Source: Rhizobium sp. ICMP 5592
GTDB taxonomy: Bacteria; Pseudomonadota; Alphaproteobacteria; Rhizobiales; Rhizobiaceae
Assembly: GCF_009498525.1 (NCBI RefSeq)
Contig: NZ_QSNT01000012.1
Coordinates: forward strand, 1-60,434
Direction: 5' to 3'
DNA: 60,434 bases
Made by a program: the position numbers and the translations under genes. A model generated the notes under the pieces. That model was not told the DNA's origin. It worked only from the letters and a program-made list of their open reading frames with translations, and searched no databases. How positions within the stretch are numbered: position 1 is the first letter of the stretch; each line of letters starts with the position of its first letter. Positions 51,773-60,358 of the stretch are shown in pieces.

Positions 51773-53284
51773 ATGTCCATTGCGCTTCTCGCCGATCCCA
51801 TCGTCCAGTTCTGCATCCTGGTGGTCATCGGCACATTCGTCAGTCGCTTCCTGCTTCGCCACCGGCGCGCCGGCCGACTGATCGGGCAGATCGCCTTTTT
51901 CGTCAGCCTCACCGCGCTTCTACTCTATCACGGCATCGTGCCCTATGAGCAAAGCTCGCCGGTGGGCACGGTGACATTGCGCGTCTTCACCGGCTTCGCC
52001 AAGATAGTCTGGTGGCTCAACGCCGCCTGGGTGCTGGTGGCCTTCGTCCGGCTGTTCCTGATTTTCGAACGCAAGCCGCGCGAAGGCCGGCTGCTGCAGG
52101 ATGTGGTCGTCGGCATCATCTATCTCGGCGCCATTCTCTCCGTCGTCGCCGATGTCTTCAGCGTCCCCATCGGCACATTGATCGCCACCTCCGGCGTCTT
52201 CGCCATCATTCTCGGCCTGGCGCTGCAAAGCACGCTGAGCGATGTCTTCTCCGGCCTGGCGCTCAACCTCGGCCGGCCCTATTCCATCGGCGATTGGGTC
52301 GTGCTCGACAACGATATCCAGGGCCGCGTCGTCGAGACCAACTGGCGGGCCACGCATCTGCTCAACGGCACCAACGACCTCGTCGTCATTCCGAACAGCA
52401 CCCTTGCCAAGACGCGGATCACCAATCTCTCCAGCCCGGACGAGAGCCACGGCGTCACCATCGCCGTGCGTGTCCAGCCGACCACGCAGCCGAACGTCAT
52501 CGCCGAGGTGATGCGCAACGTTCTGATCAGCTGCAACACGATCCAGAAGACGCCCGAACCCAGCGTCATGGTCAATTCGATCGACGCGCAGGCCGTGGAA
52601 CTGCAACTGACCTTCCGCATCCGCGACATATCACAGACCACCGCCGCCAAGAACGAAATCTACGATCTCATCTACCGCCATTCGAAAGCCGGCGGCCTAA
52701 AGCTTGCCGGCCCTCCCGGTGCAATCATGATGCCATCGGAAGAGCGAGCCGAGGCGGCGGCGAGCATCGCCCAGCATCCAGGCACGCCCTGGCGGCTGCT
52801 CAGCAATATTCCGCTGTTCTCGTCGCTGACCGAAGACGAGAAGGAACACTTGGCATCGCATATGCAGCGCCACACCTATCGCAAGGATACCGTCATCGCC
52901 GAGCAGGGAACGCGGCTGCGGGCGCTGACGATCGTGCGTTCCGGTGTTGTCAGCATCACCCGCAAGGAAGCGCAGCGGCAAATCGAGCTGACACGGCTCG
53001 CCCCCGGCGACTATTTCGGCGAAGCCGGCCTACTGATGGACACCGGCGAAGTCGGCACGATCAAGGCACTGACCTTCGTCGTCACCTACGAGATCGGCGA
53101 GGATTGCCTTGCTCCGCTGCTGCGCGACCGCCCCTCCCTCGCCGAAGAGTTGGGGGCCATCCTCTCAAAACGCATCGAGGCCGAGCATCATCTCTTCGGC
53201 GCCAGCAACATGCTGGTCAATGGCGCTCCCATCAGCTCGCTGAGCGCCCGCATCAAGCATCTGTTTCAGATACAGCACGATTAG
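51773..53284 (+). CDS. MscS-type mechanosensitive channel with cyclic-nucleotide domain
   Basis: A 503-residue membrane protein. The N-terminal half has about four membrane segments; the MscS pore/beta domain follows (TLIATSGVFAIILGLALQSTLSDVFSGLALNLGRPYSIGDWVVLD and TNDLVVIPNSTLAKTRI). The C-terminus (about 345-490) is a cyclic-nucleotide-binding domain with the phosphate-binding PGDYFGEAGLLMDTGE. This is the bacterial cyclic-nucleotide-gated (bCNG) layout of the MscS superfamily, so opening may depend on cAMP. Weak ribosome site. Its stop overlaps the convergent peptidase gene by 4 bases. Confidence 0.92.
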   Translation: MSIALLADPIVQFCILVVIGTFVSRFLLRHRRAGRLIGQIAFFVSLTALLLYHGIVPYEQSSPVGTVTLRVFTGFAKIVWWLNAAWVLVAFVRLFLIFERKPREGRLLQDVVVGIIYLGAILSVVADVFSVPIGTLIATSGVFAIILGLALQSTLSDVFSGLALNLGRPYSIGDWVVLDNDIQGRVVETNWRATHLLNGTNDLVVIPNSTLAKTRITNLSSPDESHGVTIAVRVQPTTQPNVIAEVMRNVLISCNTIQKTPEPSVMVNSIDAQAVELQLTFRIRDISQTTAAKNEIYDLIYRHSKAGGLKLAGPPGAIMMPSEERAEAAASIAQHPGTPWRLLSNIPLFSSLTEDEKEHLASHMQRHTYRKDTVIAEQGTRLRALTIVRSGVVSITRKEAQRQIELTRLAPGDYFGEAGLLMDTGEVGTIKALTFVVTYEIGEDCLAPLLRDRPSLAEELGAILSKRIEAEHHLFGASNMLVNGAPISSLSARIKHLFQIQHD

Positions 53285-54801
53285 TTCGATTGCGTCGTCG
53301 CCGGCTTTGCCTCGAAAAATGCCTTGGCATCCGCAGTAAATTGCTCTCGCGAGGTTGGCCGCGTGTAGAACATATGCCCGCCGCGATAAAGCTTCAGCGC
53401 CACGCGATCGGCATAGGCGGCCGGCATGTGGTCGAGTACGTACTTGTTGACACCAAAGGGAATGATGATGTCGCTATAGCCCTGTGCCACTAGCAGCCGG
53501 GAGGATGGCACCAGTGACAGCATCTCCTTGATGTCGTCCGTCGCGCTGGCGCTCAACCGCGAGCCGCCTTTCCGGCCGCCCCAGTTCCATTGCTCGTTTA
53601 CGGAGTTCGACAGCAGCGTGTAGGTCATGTCGGTATGGAAGCCGAGTTCGTCGCGCGCGTAGCTCGAAAAAGCGCCGCCATAGGCGCGCACGAAACCATC
53701 CAGGATCGGATCGCCACCATGTTCCGCATCCGACTGGGGATAGGGATCGGGCGCCAGGAATGAGGCGTCGTACATACTGGCGACATCGGCGCCGGCGCCA
53801 TCGGAGTGTTTCTGATAGACGCCGCCCAGAAAGCCCTGATTGCGGGCAACGACATCTTCGGGGATACCCGTCAGCTTGGCCACGCGCCCATAGAAGGCGC
53901 GGCCTGCATCGCCAGTCGGCGGCGGGCCTGCCAGCGCCGGCAGATATTCATTGAGCGCAAATGTCTCGGCGTCTTTCACCCCCTGCTCGCTAAAGGCATT
54001 TTGCCGCTCCAGTTCGGCGGCTGCCAGCGACGGCAATTCGAGCGCCGCGCCGAACGCCAGATCATTCGCCCCAAAGACGAGCCGTCCCTCGATCAGCGGC
54101 GACAGCATGACGATGCCCGAAATCAGAATGCCCTGTTCCCGCCGCAGGCTGCTGGCGACCTTTGCCGAGCGTAGGCCGCCATAGCTTTCGCCGAGAATAT
54201 ATTTCGGCGAGGCAGCCCGCCCATTATGAGTGACATAAAGCGCGATCACCTTGGCGAGGCTGTCGGCATCCGCACGCACATCATAGAAGTCATTGGCGTC
54301 ATCCGGCTTGACCGTGCGGCTCCAGCCGGTGCCGATCGGATCGATCAGCACGAGATCGGTGAAATTCAGCCAGCTCTTGGGATTGTCGGCCAGTTTGGCA
54401 TTGGCACCGTCACGGGCGTCAGGACCGAAATCGAGAATGCGAGGGCCGACCAGACCGAGGCTCAGGAAAGCCGAAGCAGCCCCCGGACCGCCATTGAAGA
54501 CGAAGGTGATCGGCCTGTTGGGATCACGATCCTTGGCGACATAGGCGGTATAAAAGATCGCCGCGCTGCGCTGGCCATCCTGGCCGAAAAGATCGAGCGT
54601 TCCGGCCGTCGCCGTATAGGGAATGCTCTTGCCATCGGCATTCAGCACATGATCGCTGACCGCATCGGCCGGCAGCAGCGAAAGAACGCTGCCGCCACCC
54701 CCGCCGCCAGTATGGCCCTGCTCCGGCGGTGCTGCAAAGGCAAGCGTCGAGACAAGGGAAAACACCAGCGCAAGGCCCGGAACCATCTGGCGAAAAGACA
54801 T
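53281..54801 (-). CDS. Secreted S10-family serine carboxypeptidase-like protein
   Basis: A 506-residue exported hydrolase. A signal peptide (about 1-23, LVFSLVSTLAFA) is followed by a Gly-rich stretch. The core has FVFNGGPGAASAFLSLGLVGP (oxyanion hole), the nucleophile Ser206 in GESYGGLRSAK, and C-terminal catalytic His in YRGGHMFYTRP. This matches bacterial peptidase S10 proteins that cleave C-terminal residues at low pH. ATG 54799-54801 is chosen because GGAGG lies upstream and the signal peptide then begins normally. Confidence 0.9.
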   Translation of the reverse strand: MSFRQMVPGLALVFSLVSTLAFAAPPEQGHTGGGGGGSVLSLLPADAVSDHVLNADGKSIPYTATAGTLDLFGQDGQRSAAIFYTAYVAKDRDPNRPITFVFNGGPGAASAFLSLGLVGPRILDFGPDARDGANAKLADNPKSWLNFTDLVLIDPIGTGWSRTVKPDDANDFYDVRADADSLAKVIALYVTHNGRAASPKYILGESYGGLRSAKVASSLRREQGILISGIVMLSPLIEGRLVFGANDLAFGAALELPSLAAAELERQNAFSEQGVKDAETFALNEYLPALAGPPPTGDAGRAFYGRVAKLTGIPEDVVARNQGFLGGVYQKHSDGAGADVASMYDASFLAPDPYPQSDAEHGGDPILDGFVRAYGGAFSSYARDELGFHTDMTYTLLSNSVNEQWNWGGRKGGSRLSASATDDIKEMLSLVPSSRLLVAQGYSDIIIPFGVNKYVLDHMPAAYADRVALKLYRGGHMFYTRPTSREQFTADAKAFFEAKPATTQSN

Positions 54802-55017
54802 GAGAGTGCATCCTCCATCGGCCCCGCGCATCGACGCCGTCGCCCCGGATACTATTCCACTGACGGCAAGGGCGGGAACTCAAGAGATGTTGATCGCTGC
54901 TCTCTCCATCACATCCCTTTCGCTGAGAGATGCTATTGAGCACCTGACGACCATTTGCGAGAGTGCGCGCCAGCTCGGGGAAATGGCATTCAAACCAGGA
55001 TCGCAAGGAATTCGACA

Positions 55018-55749
55018 ATGAAGCAGGACATCGAAATCAATACCGCCGACGGCGTCGCCAAGGCGTCGATCTTCCACCCAGACAATGGCGCCACCGCCGA
55101 GCGCGGCATCATTTTCTACATGGATGCCATGGGTCCGCGCTCGTCGCTCTATGGCATGGCACAGCGGCTTGCCGATTCCGGTTACACCGTGTTGCTGCCC
55201 GATCTCTTCTATCGCTTTGGCGCCTATGGCCCCTTCGACGGCACAGCCTTTAGCGACCCGGCCTCGCGCGAAACGATCATGACGATGCTGCGCGGTACGA
55301 CGCAGGAGATGACCAAACGCGACAGCGCCGCCTTCCTCGATACGCTGGCGGCCGCCGGTGCCAAGGGTCCGGTTGGCACGGTCGGCTATTGCATGGGCGG
55401 CGGACGCGCACTCACAGCCGCTGCCACCTGTGCCGACCGCATCGCGGCCGCCGCAAGCTTCCATGGCGGCAATCTCGCCAGCGACGCCGAAGACAGCCCG
55501 CACCATCTTGCCGCCGACATCAAGGCGCGCGTCTATATCGGCGTTGCCGGCGTCGACAACAGTTTTCCGCCGGAGCAATCCGCCCGCCTCGCCGAGGCGC
55601 TCCGTATTGGCGGTGTCGATCACGTCATCGAGAACTATGTCGGCATGGCCCACGGCTGGACAGTCCCCGACCACGGCGTCTACGACGAAACAGGTGCCGA
55701 ACGGCATTGGAAACGCCTGTTGACTTTGCTTGACGAAACACTGTCCTGA
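55018..55749 (+). CDS. Dienelactone hydrolase-family protein
   Basis: A 243-residue alpha/beta hydrolase of the DLH family. The nucleophile is Cys125 in TVGYCMGGGRAL, as in true dienelactone hydrolases; the Asp is probably in GVAGVDNSFPP and the His in VGMAHGWTVPD. MDAMGPRSSLYGMAQRLADSGYTVLLPDLFYR is the family N-terminal core. ATG 55018 is used, with AAGGAA 7 bases upstream. It converges with the isochorismatase-like gene across a strong terminator. Confidence 0.9.
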   Translation: MKQDIEINTADGVAKASIFHPDNGATAERGIIFYMDAMGPRSSLYGMAQRLADSGYTVLLPDLFYRFGAYGPFDGTAFSDPASRETIMTMLRGTTQEMTKRDSAAFLDTLAAAGAKGPVGTVGYCMGGGRALTAAATCADRIAAAASFHGGNLASDAEDSPHHLAADIKARVYIGVAGVDNSFPPEQSARLAEALRIGGVDHVIENYVGMAHGWTVPDHGVYDETGAERHWKRLLTLLDETLS

Positions 55750-55769
55750 GGGATCAGCCTGCTTCAAAC

Positions 55770-55808
55770 AAAAACACCCCACTCTCGAGGCGAGAGTGGG
55801 GTGTTTTT
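55770..55808. terminator. Strong bidirectional terminator
   Basis: An 18-bp perfect inverted repeat: AAAAACACCCCACTCTCG (55770-55787) and its complement (55791-55808), with loop AGG. A-run and T-run flanks make it a classic terminator in both directions for the convergent genes. Confidence 0.92.
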
Positions 55809-55844
55809 ATGGATTGAGCTGTGTCCGGCAAACCGGACGAACGA

Positions 55845-56531
55845 TCAGAACTTGATCATGTCGATCCTGGTCAACGTCGTTTTCTGCGAGACGCCAGGCG
55901 CATTGACCATGTGCCAGGCCACATACTGCTCGGCGTAGAGCTCGGTGGACGACATGCCGTCCACCGGCAGAATGATGTTCATGCCGTTCAGCGCCGCATC
56001 GGTGGCGGTGTCGAGCACCGCGCCCTCCGACGCCGTGCCCGTGACGATTACCGTCTTGATGCCCTTGTCGGCGAGGATGTTGCGAAGATTGGTGCCAATG
56101 AACTTGTCCGGGCCGGACTTGACGATCGGATCGCTTGCCAGCGGCGCGAGATCCGTGGCGATATCCTGCGGCTCACCCTTGCCGGCGAGGCTATAGACGA
56201 CGAATACGCCCTTGGCGCGCGCCTCGTCGAGCATCGCCTTGACCTTTGGCACGGAGGCAAGGCAACGCGGCTTGGTATTCTTGTTGCATGGCCCCTTGGT
56301 TGGATCCTGCGCACCATTGAAATCGAGGATCAGCAGCGCCGTCGTCGTGAGATCGACCGTTACCGGCTTCAACTCCGGCGCCGCTGGCGGCTTCACATTC
56401 CGCCAATCGTCAATGATGGTCTGGGCAAAGGCCGCCGAAGTGCCGAGGAGGCTCAGGACCGCACTGAGAGCCATGAAACCCACGCAGAAAGCGAAGCCCG
56501 AGTTCCGCATCACCCTGCCGATATCTTTCAT
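55845..56531 (-). CDS. Exported isochorismatase-fold protein, catalytic Cys missing
   Basis: A 228-residue protein with a signal peptide (about 1-36, ending AAFA) and the isochorismatase/cysteine-hydrolase fold: TALLILDFNGAQDP (the first Asp), SGPDKFIGTNLRNIL (the Lys), and VIVTGTASEGAVLDTATDAALNGMNIILPVDGMSS. The segment that usually reads TxxCV has SEGAVL, so the nucleophilic Cys is replaced, as it is in true isochorismatases. ATG 56529-56531 is used. A periplasmic location is rare for this fold. Confidence 0.85.
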   Translation of the reverse strand: MKDIGRVMRNSGFAFCVGFMALSAVLSLLGTSAAFAQTIIDDWRNVKPPAAPELKPVTVDLTTTALLILDFNGAQDPTKGPCNKNTKPRCLASVPKVKAMLDEARAKGVFVVYSLAGKGEPQDIATDLAPLASDPIVKSGPDKFIGTNLRNILADKGIKTVIVTGTASEGAVLDTATDAALNGMNIILPVDGMSSTELYAEQYVAWHMVNAPGVSQKTTLTRIDMIKF

Positions 56532-56800
56532 GACGTTCCTCTCTCCAAGTCCCAAGGTCGCATTGGCCTGACCATTCACCCTGAATTAAGTGAAAACGCG
56601 CGGGATGATAACGAAACTCTTCGTGATCCCTAAGTGACCGGTGCGGTCATCCCGCGGATGCACGCTTCCAAGGATAACGCCATAGGCGCAAGCTTGCCGC
56701 GAAATTTTCGAAAAACAATCCACCGTTGACAAATACCGACCAGACCATAATCTCCCCTCAAGCGCTTGCGATCGCCACCATTCTTTCGGAGATGAAGATC

Positions 56801-57691
56801 ATGCTGGCGAAATGTATTAGACGGTTGGTGCTGGCAGGCCTCGCCCTTGGTGTTGCGGCGCATATGGCCGCTGCCGCGCAAACGCTCGACCTTATCGCGC
56901 GGAAGGGAACCATTCGGATCGGCTATATCACCGACGAGGTGCCTTTCTCCTTCAAGAAGAAGGACGGCAATCCGGCGGGATACACCATCGACCTCTGCGG
57001 CAAGATCGCCGATGCGGTCGCACGAAAGCTTCCCCAGGTGAAGCGGGATTATGTCGAAATCACCCTCGCCGACGGCTTTGACGCGGTGAAAAGCAACCAG
57101 ATCGACCTGCTCTGCGGCGCCATCACCATCAATCTTGGTAGGCGTGAAAGCGTCGATTTCTCCCAGCCAATCTTCCTGACCGGGGCAAGCGCACTGCTGC
57201 GCAAGGATTCGCCCGAATACCTGCAGATCCTCTTCCTCGACAAGCGCCCAACCCTGGCCACGGACAGGAAATCGCCTTCGGCAAGCATCATCGGCGTCCG
57301 TGCGGACACGACCACCGGCGCAACACTGCGCGAGGCACTCGGCCCCGATGTGCCGCAAACGCGCGTCGTCGATTTCCCTACGCATCAGGACGGGCTGAAT
57401 GCGCTTGAGAACCACAAGATCGACGCCTATTTCGCCGACCGTGCCCTCCTCATCAGCCTTGCCGCGCATGCGCGCGCGCCCTCGGCGCTGGCGATCGGCA
57501 ACCGCCTGTTCACGCATGAGCCCTACGGGATCGCGCTAAGGCGCGACGATTCCACCTTCCGCCTCCTCGTGGATCAGGCGCTCACCGAGTTCTACCAGTC
57601 CGATGACTTTCCAAAGCTATTGAAGACCTATTTCGGAGATGAAGGACCCGTTCTGCGCAGCGAGATCATGACGCAGTCCGTTCCGGAGTAA
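56801..57691 (+). CDS. Family 3 periplasmic solute-binding protein (amino-acid type), orphan
   Basis: A 296-residue binding protein of family 3. Signal peptide 1-23 (LVLAGLALGVAAHMAAAA), then GTIRIGYITDEVPFSFKKKDGNPAGYTIDLCGKIADAV and IDLLCGAITINLGRRESVDFSQPIF, characteristic for polar amino-acid receptors. ATG 56801 is chosen because the ribosome site abuts ATG 56792. No permease or ATPase is adjacent, so it may serve a distant transporter or a signalling system. Confidence 0.9.
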   Translation: MLAKCIRRLVLAGLALGVAAHMAAAAQTLDLIARKGTIRIGYITDEVPFSFKKKDGNPAGYTIDLCGKIADAVARKLPQVKRDYVEITLADGFDAVKSNQIDLLCGAITINLGRRESVDFSQPIFLTGASALLRKDSPEYLQILFLDKRPTLATDRKSPSASIIGVRADTTTGATLREALGPDVPQTRVVDFPTHQDGLNALENHKIDAYFADRALLISLAAHARAPSALAIGNRLFTHEPYGIALRRDDSTFRLLVDQALTEFYQSDDFPKLLKTYFGDEGPVLRSEIMTQSVPE

Positions 57692-57830
57692 GGCCAAGAA
57701 ACTGGGGGCGGAAAAAAGCCGGTTCGGACTCAGCCTCTCCCCCGTTTCCACCTGGAGGCCGGCAATCGGCGGGTCGGTGTGGTCACCCTATTGCGTCGCC
57801 GGCAGGCGGCAAGCCATCACAAAGGCGGCG

Positions 57831-58581
57831 TCAGACGGATGCTTTGGTATGGCTCGCCCTGATGAGTTCGGCGATGACACTTTCGAGTGCTGTGGCGTCC
57901 TTCATCGCCGACCGCCGTGCTCGCTGAAGTCGATCCATCCCTCGTTGAGGCCGTCGAGCATCCGGATCCGAGTCAATGGATTTCGCGTTCACTGAGAACG
58001 GAAAATCTGCTCCCAGCTCGCGCGCGGCACCGTCTCGACCCAAATTGGGTGTTTCAGCACCGTGGCGAAGGCTCGCGCGAGATCGTTCGGCGATATGCGC
58101 GGCACCTTCCAGTTCGATAACCTGCGTCCTGCTCCAGTCCTCGTGGAGAAGTGCTGCGGCTAGGTGCCCGACATCCTGCGTCGCGACCATCGGGAACAGC
58201 TTGTCAGCCGGCTGCAAGAAGCTACGCAGCACGCCTTCGTCGCGCACCGAAGGGATGTCTATAGAGCGACGATCTGGACGAGATCACGCGTCTCACGTTG
58301 ATTGCCGCCCTGCAAATGTCCCAAAGCGCATTCTCCATGAACCAGCCGGGCCTACCAAAGGTAGCCGGAGGACCGATCTCCTGCGGCGACTGTTCCATCA
58401 GCGTGTGCCGGGTCAGCAGGTTCTCGTGCGGCGCATCTGCGCCGATGGTCGACAAGCAGGCCACCTTGCCGGGACGAGTCTCGATCAAAGCCGGCGTTAC
58501 GGCGGCGATGGCCTGTCTAGCCTCGGGAAAGCCGGGCTCCGGATCGAACTCGGAGGGCAGCAGGATGAAGACGCCCGTGGT
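57831..58581 (-). pseudogene. NmrA-like NAD(P)-binding protein, frameshifted and truncated
   Basis: Parts of one NmrA/SDR-type protein are spread over different frames of the minus strand: GVFILLPSEFDPEPGFPEARQ and PGWFMENALWDI in one frame (about 58575-58290), GVLRSFLQPADKLFPMVATQDVGHLAAALLHEDW in another (58247-58120), then ISPNDLARAFATVLKHPIW and LDGLNEGWIDFSEHGGRR in a third, and ATALESVIAELIRA back in the second. The Rossmann N-terminus (GATGxxG) is absent. At least three frameshifts and a 5' truncation make it a pseudogene. Confidence 0.8.
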
Positions 58582-58747
58582 ACCCCTGAAGGGTGCAGAA
58601 TACGGAAGCGCATTGATGCGCGTTATCCGCGTGATTTGTCTGGGAACGAGAACGGCATCTTGCTTTCTAGACCCAACCGACATGCGTCTGCTGTGTCAGT
58701 TTCAGAAACAAGTCCATCCAAAACCGGTATTCGGGGCCACGATTGAA

Positions 58748-58876
58748 TCAGGCTTCGAGCGTGCACCAGGCAACCGACGTGGTGCCGTCCTTGCCATGCC
58801 GGTTGACCGCCGCTTTGATCGCTTCGGCATCGCTCAGGGATTCCCAGCCGTCGACAATGGTATAGTCAGTGCTCAT
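58748..58876 (-). CDS. 42-residue protein of unknown function
   Basis: A small open frame starting MSTDYTIVDGWESLSD and ending AWCTLEA. A strong AAGGAG lies 6 bases before ATG 58874-58876, and it overlaps the stop of the XRE gene upstream, so it is probably co-translated with it. It has one Cys near the C-terminus, no signal peptide and no membrane segment. I do not recognise the family. Confidence 0.6.
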   Translation of the reverse strand: MSTDYTIVDGWESLSDAEAIKAAVNRHGKDGTTSVAWCTLEA

Positions 58877-59408
58877 GCTCGTCTCCTTCGGTTTGATTGG
58901 TTGTTTCCGCATTCGCAGGTGCCCCCTGCCCCGCAGTCTCTTCGTCATCGCCGGTCAGGACCTGGATCAGGGCAAAGGTGCGGGTTCGAAGCCGCGGCGG
59001 AAGCCGCAGGATCTCTTCGACGAAGCGCCGACCTTCGCTTGTTGCCAGGTAAGCGATACGCTCGTCGATCTCAGGCAAGCCGCCATTCACCAGTTCTGAT
59101 CCAGCTTGGGGTAGACCATCGTAGAAGCGGGAGATCGGAACGTTCAGGCAGTTGGCGATCTCGTAGAGTACCGAGGCGCTCATGCGGTTCTTGCCGCTCT
59201 CGTATTTCTGGATCTGCTGATAGCTCAAGTCCACCTTATGGCCGAGCTCGGTCTGCGACAGGTTGGAATGGATCCGGATGATCCGAAGCTGCTGGCCGAC
59301 ATGGCGATCAATCGGGTGGATCGTTTGTGTGTCTGGAATAACACCCAGACCCCGGACGGATTGCCGTTGCGGGTGTCCGGCCAACGCTTTTGTGACTCGA
59401 TCATGCAT
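58866..59408 (-). CDS. XRE-family transcriptional regulator
   Basis: A 180-residue regulator. The helix-turn-helix is HVGQQLRIIRIHSNLSQTELGHKVDLSYQQIQKYESGKNRMSASVLYEIANCL (about 38-92), of the rhizobial type with QQIQKYESG; a C-terminal segment EGRRFVEEILRLPPRLRTRTFALIQVL is conserved in such proteins. Its start is uncertain: ATG 59408 gives a 38-residue extension before the helix, with a weak ribosome site; homologues begin nearer the helix. The gene overlaps the 42-residue open frame by 11 bases. Confidence 0.85.
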   Translation of the reverse strand: MHDRVTKALAGHPQRQSVRGLGVIPDTQTIHPIDRHVGQQLRIIRIHSNLSQTELGHKVDLSYQQIQKYESGKNRMSASVLYEIANCLNVPISRFYDGLPQAGSELVNGGLPEIDERIAYLATSEGRRFVEEILRLPPRLRTRTFALIQVLTGDDEETAGQGAPANAETTNQTEGDEHEH

Positions 59409-59613
59409 CGCGTCGCATCTCCACATCAAAGAATCTCATACCGCCCGGCCCCTGCGTTTCGTTGCCAACTAGCAGCCTGGTGATACACACCACTCGCCGC
59501 CACCCCTCCAACGGGCAACTCCTTAGCTGGGACAACAAAATAGAGCTGAGGGCGTATTTCAACACCGCATCCTTCGAAAGGTCCCGCACTCGCGACGTAT
59601 CGTCACTAATTAG

Positions 59614-59640
59614 GGACTATCAGTCCGTCGATTGTCAAGC
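59614..59640 (+). promoter_or_regulatory. C-box-like operator upstream of the small XRE gene
   Basis: GACT-ATC-AGTC (59615-59625), flanked by G and C to make a perfect palindrome, is followed by CGTC and then a degenerate second site, GATT-GTC-AAGC (59630-59640). GACT-N3-AGTC is the core of C-protein operators in restriction-modification systems. The site lies about 25-50 bases before ATG 59664; TAATAT (59644-59649) could be the -10. Confidence 0.5.
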
Positions 59641-59663
59641 CGTTAATATGCATTTGTTGCAAA

Positions 59664-59930
59664 ATGGACGTGCGACAGACGATCGGTTGGAATCTAAGGC
59701 GCCTTCGGGTCGCCAGAGGCCTGTCACAGGAGCGGCTAGCGTTCGAGGCAGAGATCGACCGCTCTTACGTCGGGCGCGTTGAAAGAGGCGGAGAAAACGT
59801 CACCGTAGCCACCCTAGAGGCCTTCGCAAAAGTCTTGTCGGTGAATGTTTCTGAACTATTCGCGGAAATTGCCCCAGAGGACACGAAGCCTCCGGGTCTT
59901 CCCTCGGGCCGCAAGCAAAAAGGGCTCTGA
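59664..59930 (+). CDS. Small XRE regulator, C-protein-like
   Basis: An 88-residue single-domain helix-turn-helix protein: IGWNLRRLRVARGLSQERLAFEAEIDRSYVGRVERGGENVTVATLEAFAKVLSVNVSELF. Size, the DRSYVGRVERG recognition helix and the following ENVTVATLEAFAKVL closely resemble controller (C) proteins of restriction-modification systems. There is no ribosome site before ATG 59664, which fits a short leader or leaderless message. No methylase or endonuclease gene is in the window, so it would be a stand-alone regulator. Confidence 0.88.
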   Translation: MDVRQTIGWNLRRLRVARGLSQERLAFEAEIDRSYVGRVERGGENVTVATLEAFAKVLSVNVSELFAEIAPEDTKPPGLPSGRKQKGL

Positions 59931-60358
59931 CTCAGATGTGGAACGGCCCGGTTGGCAAGGGTATTTCTGCATGAATGGCCATTAGACGGTGCAATCATAT
60001 GTCCGGCCTATACGCGCGGTCATCGACCGCTGGCCACGATGATATCCGCGATGCCGATCGCCTAATCACTTTCACGCACTCGAAGCGCATTGCGTCAGAC
60101 GGTCTGATCGGTATCGAGATTTCACCCCTCGGGTTCATCACGCATTTGGCACCTTGCCGCTTAATCCGACGGCGAACCGCCGGAACCTCTCCTGTACTAT
60201 GCTCTGGCCATGATTGCCGGCGGCTGGTAGGTGCCGCCCCGATCGCGAGCGACGATCGACATCCACCCTCGAGGAAGCGGCGGTTCTTGAGGATCTGATA
60301 GGCCCCAAACACAAAAAGCCCCTGCATGACAGGGGCTTGGTGGGATCACAGTAATCGT
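59931..60358. other. Intergenic region, no gene seen
   Basis: About 430 bases up to tRNA-fMet. Open frames on both strands here (about 60005-60320) lack ribosome sites and recognisable domains; I regard them as noncoding. The terminator at 60316-60338 is the only clear element. Confidence 0.4.
60316..60338 (-). terminator. Terminator downstream of tRNA-fMet
   Basis: AAGCCCCTG (60316-60324) pairs with CAGGGGCTT (60330-60338) around CATGA, and on the minus strand the stem is followed by TTTTTGTG. It lies about 20 bases beyond the tRNA 3' end. Confidence 0.8.

Noticed and set aside
59995..60327. 110-codon minus-strand frame (and its plus-strand counterpart) before tRNA-fMet
   Set aside because: No ribosome site, no domain; it overlaps a terminator hairpin.
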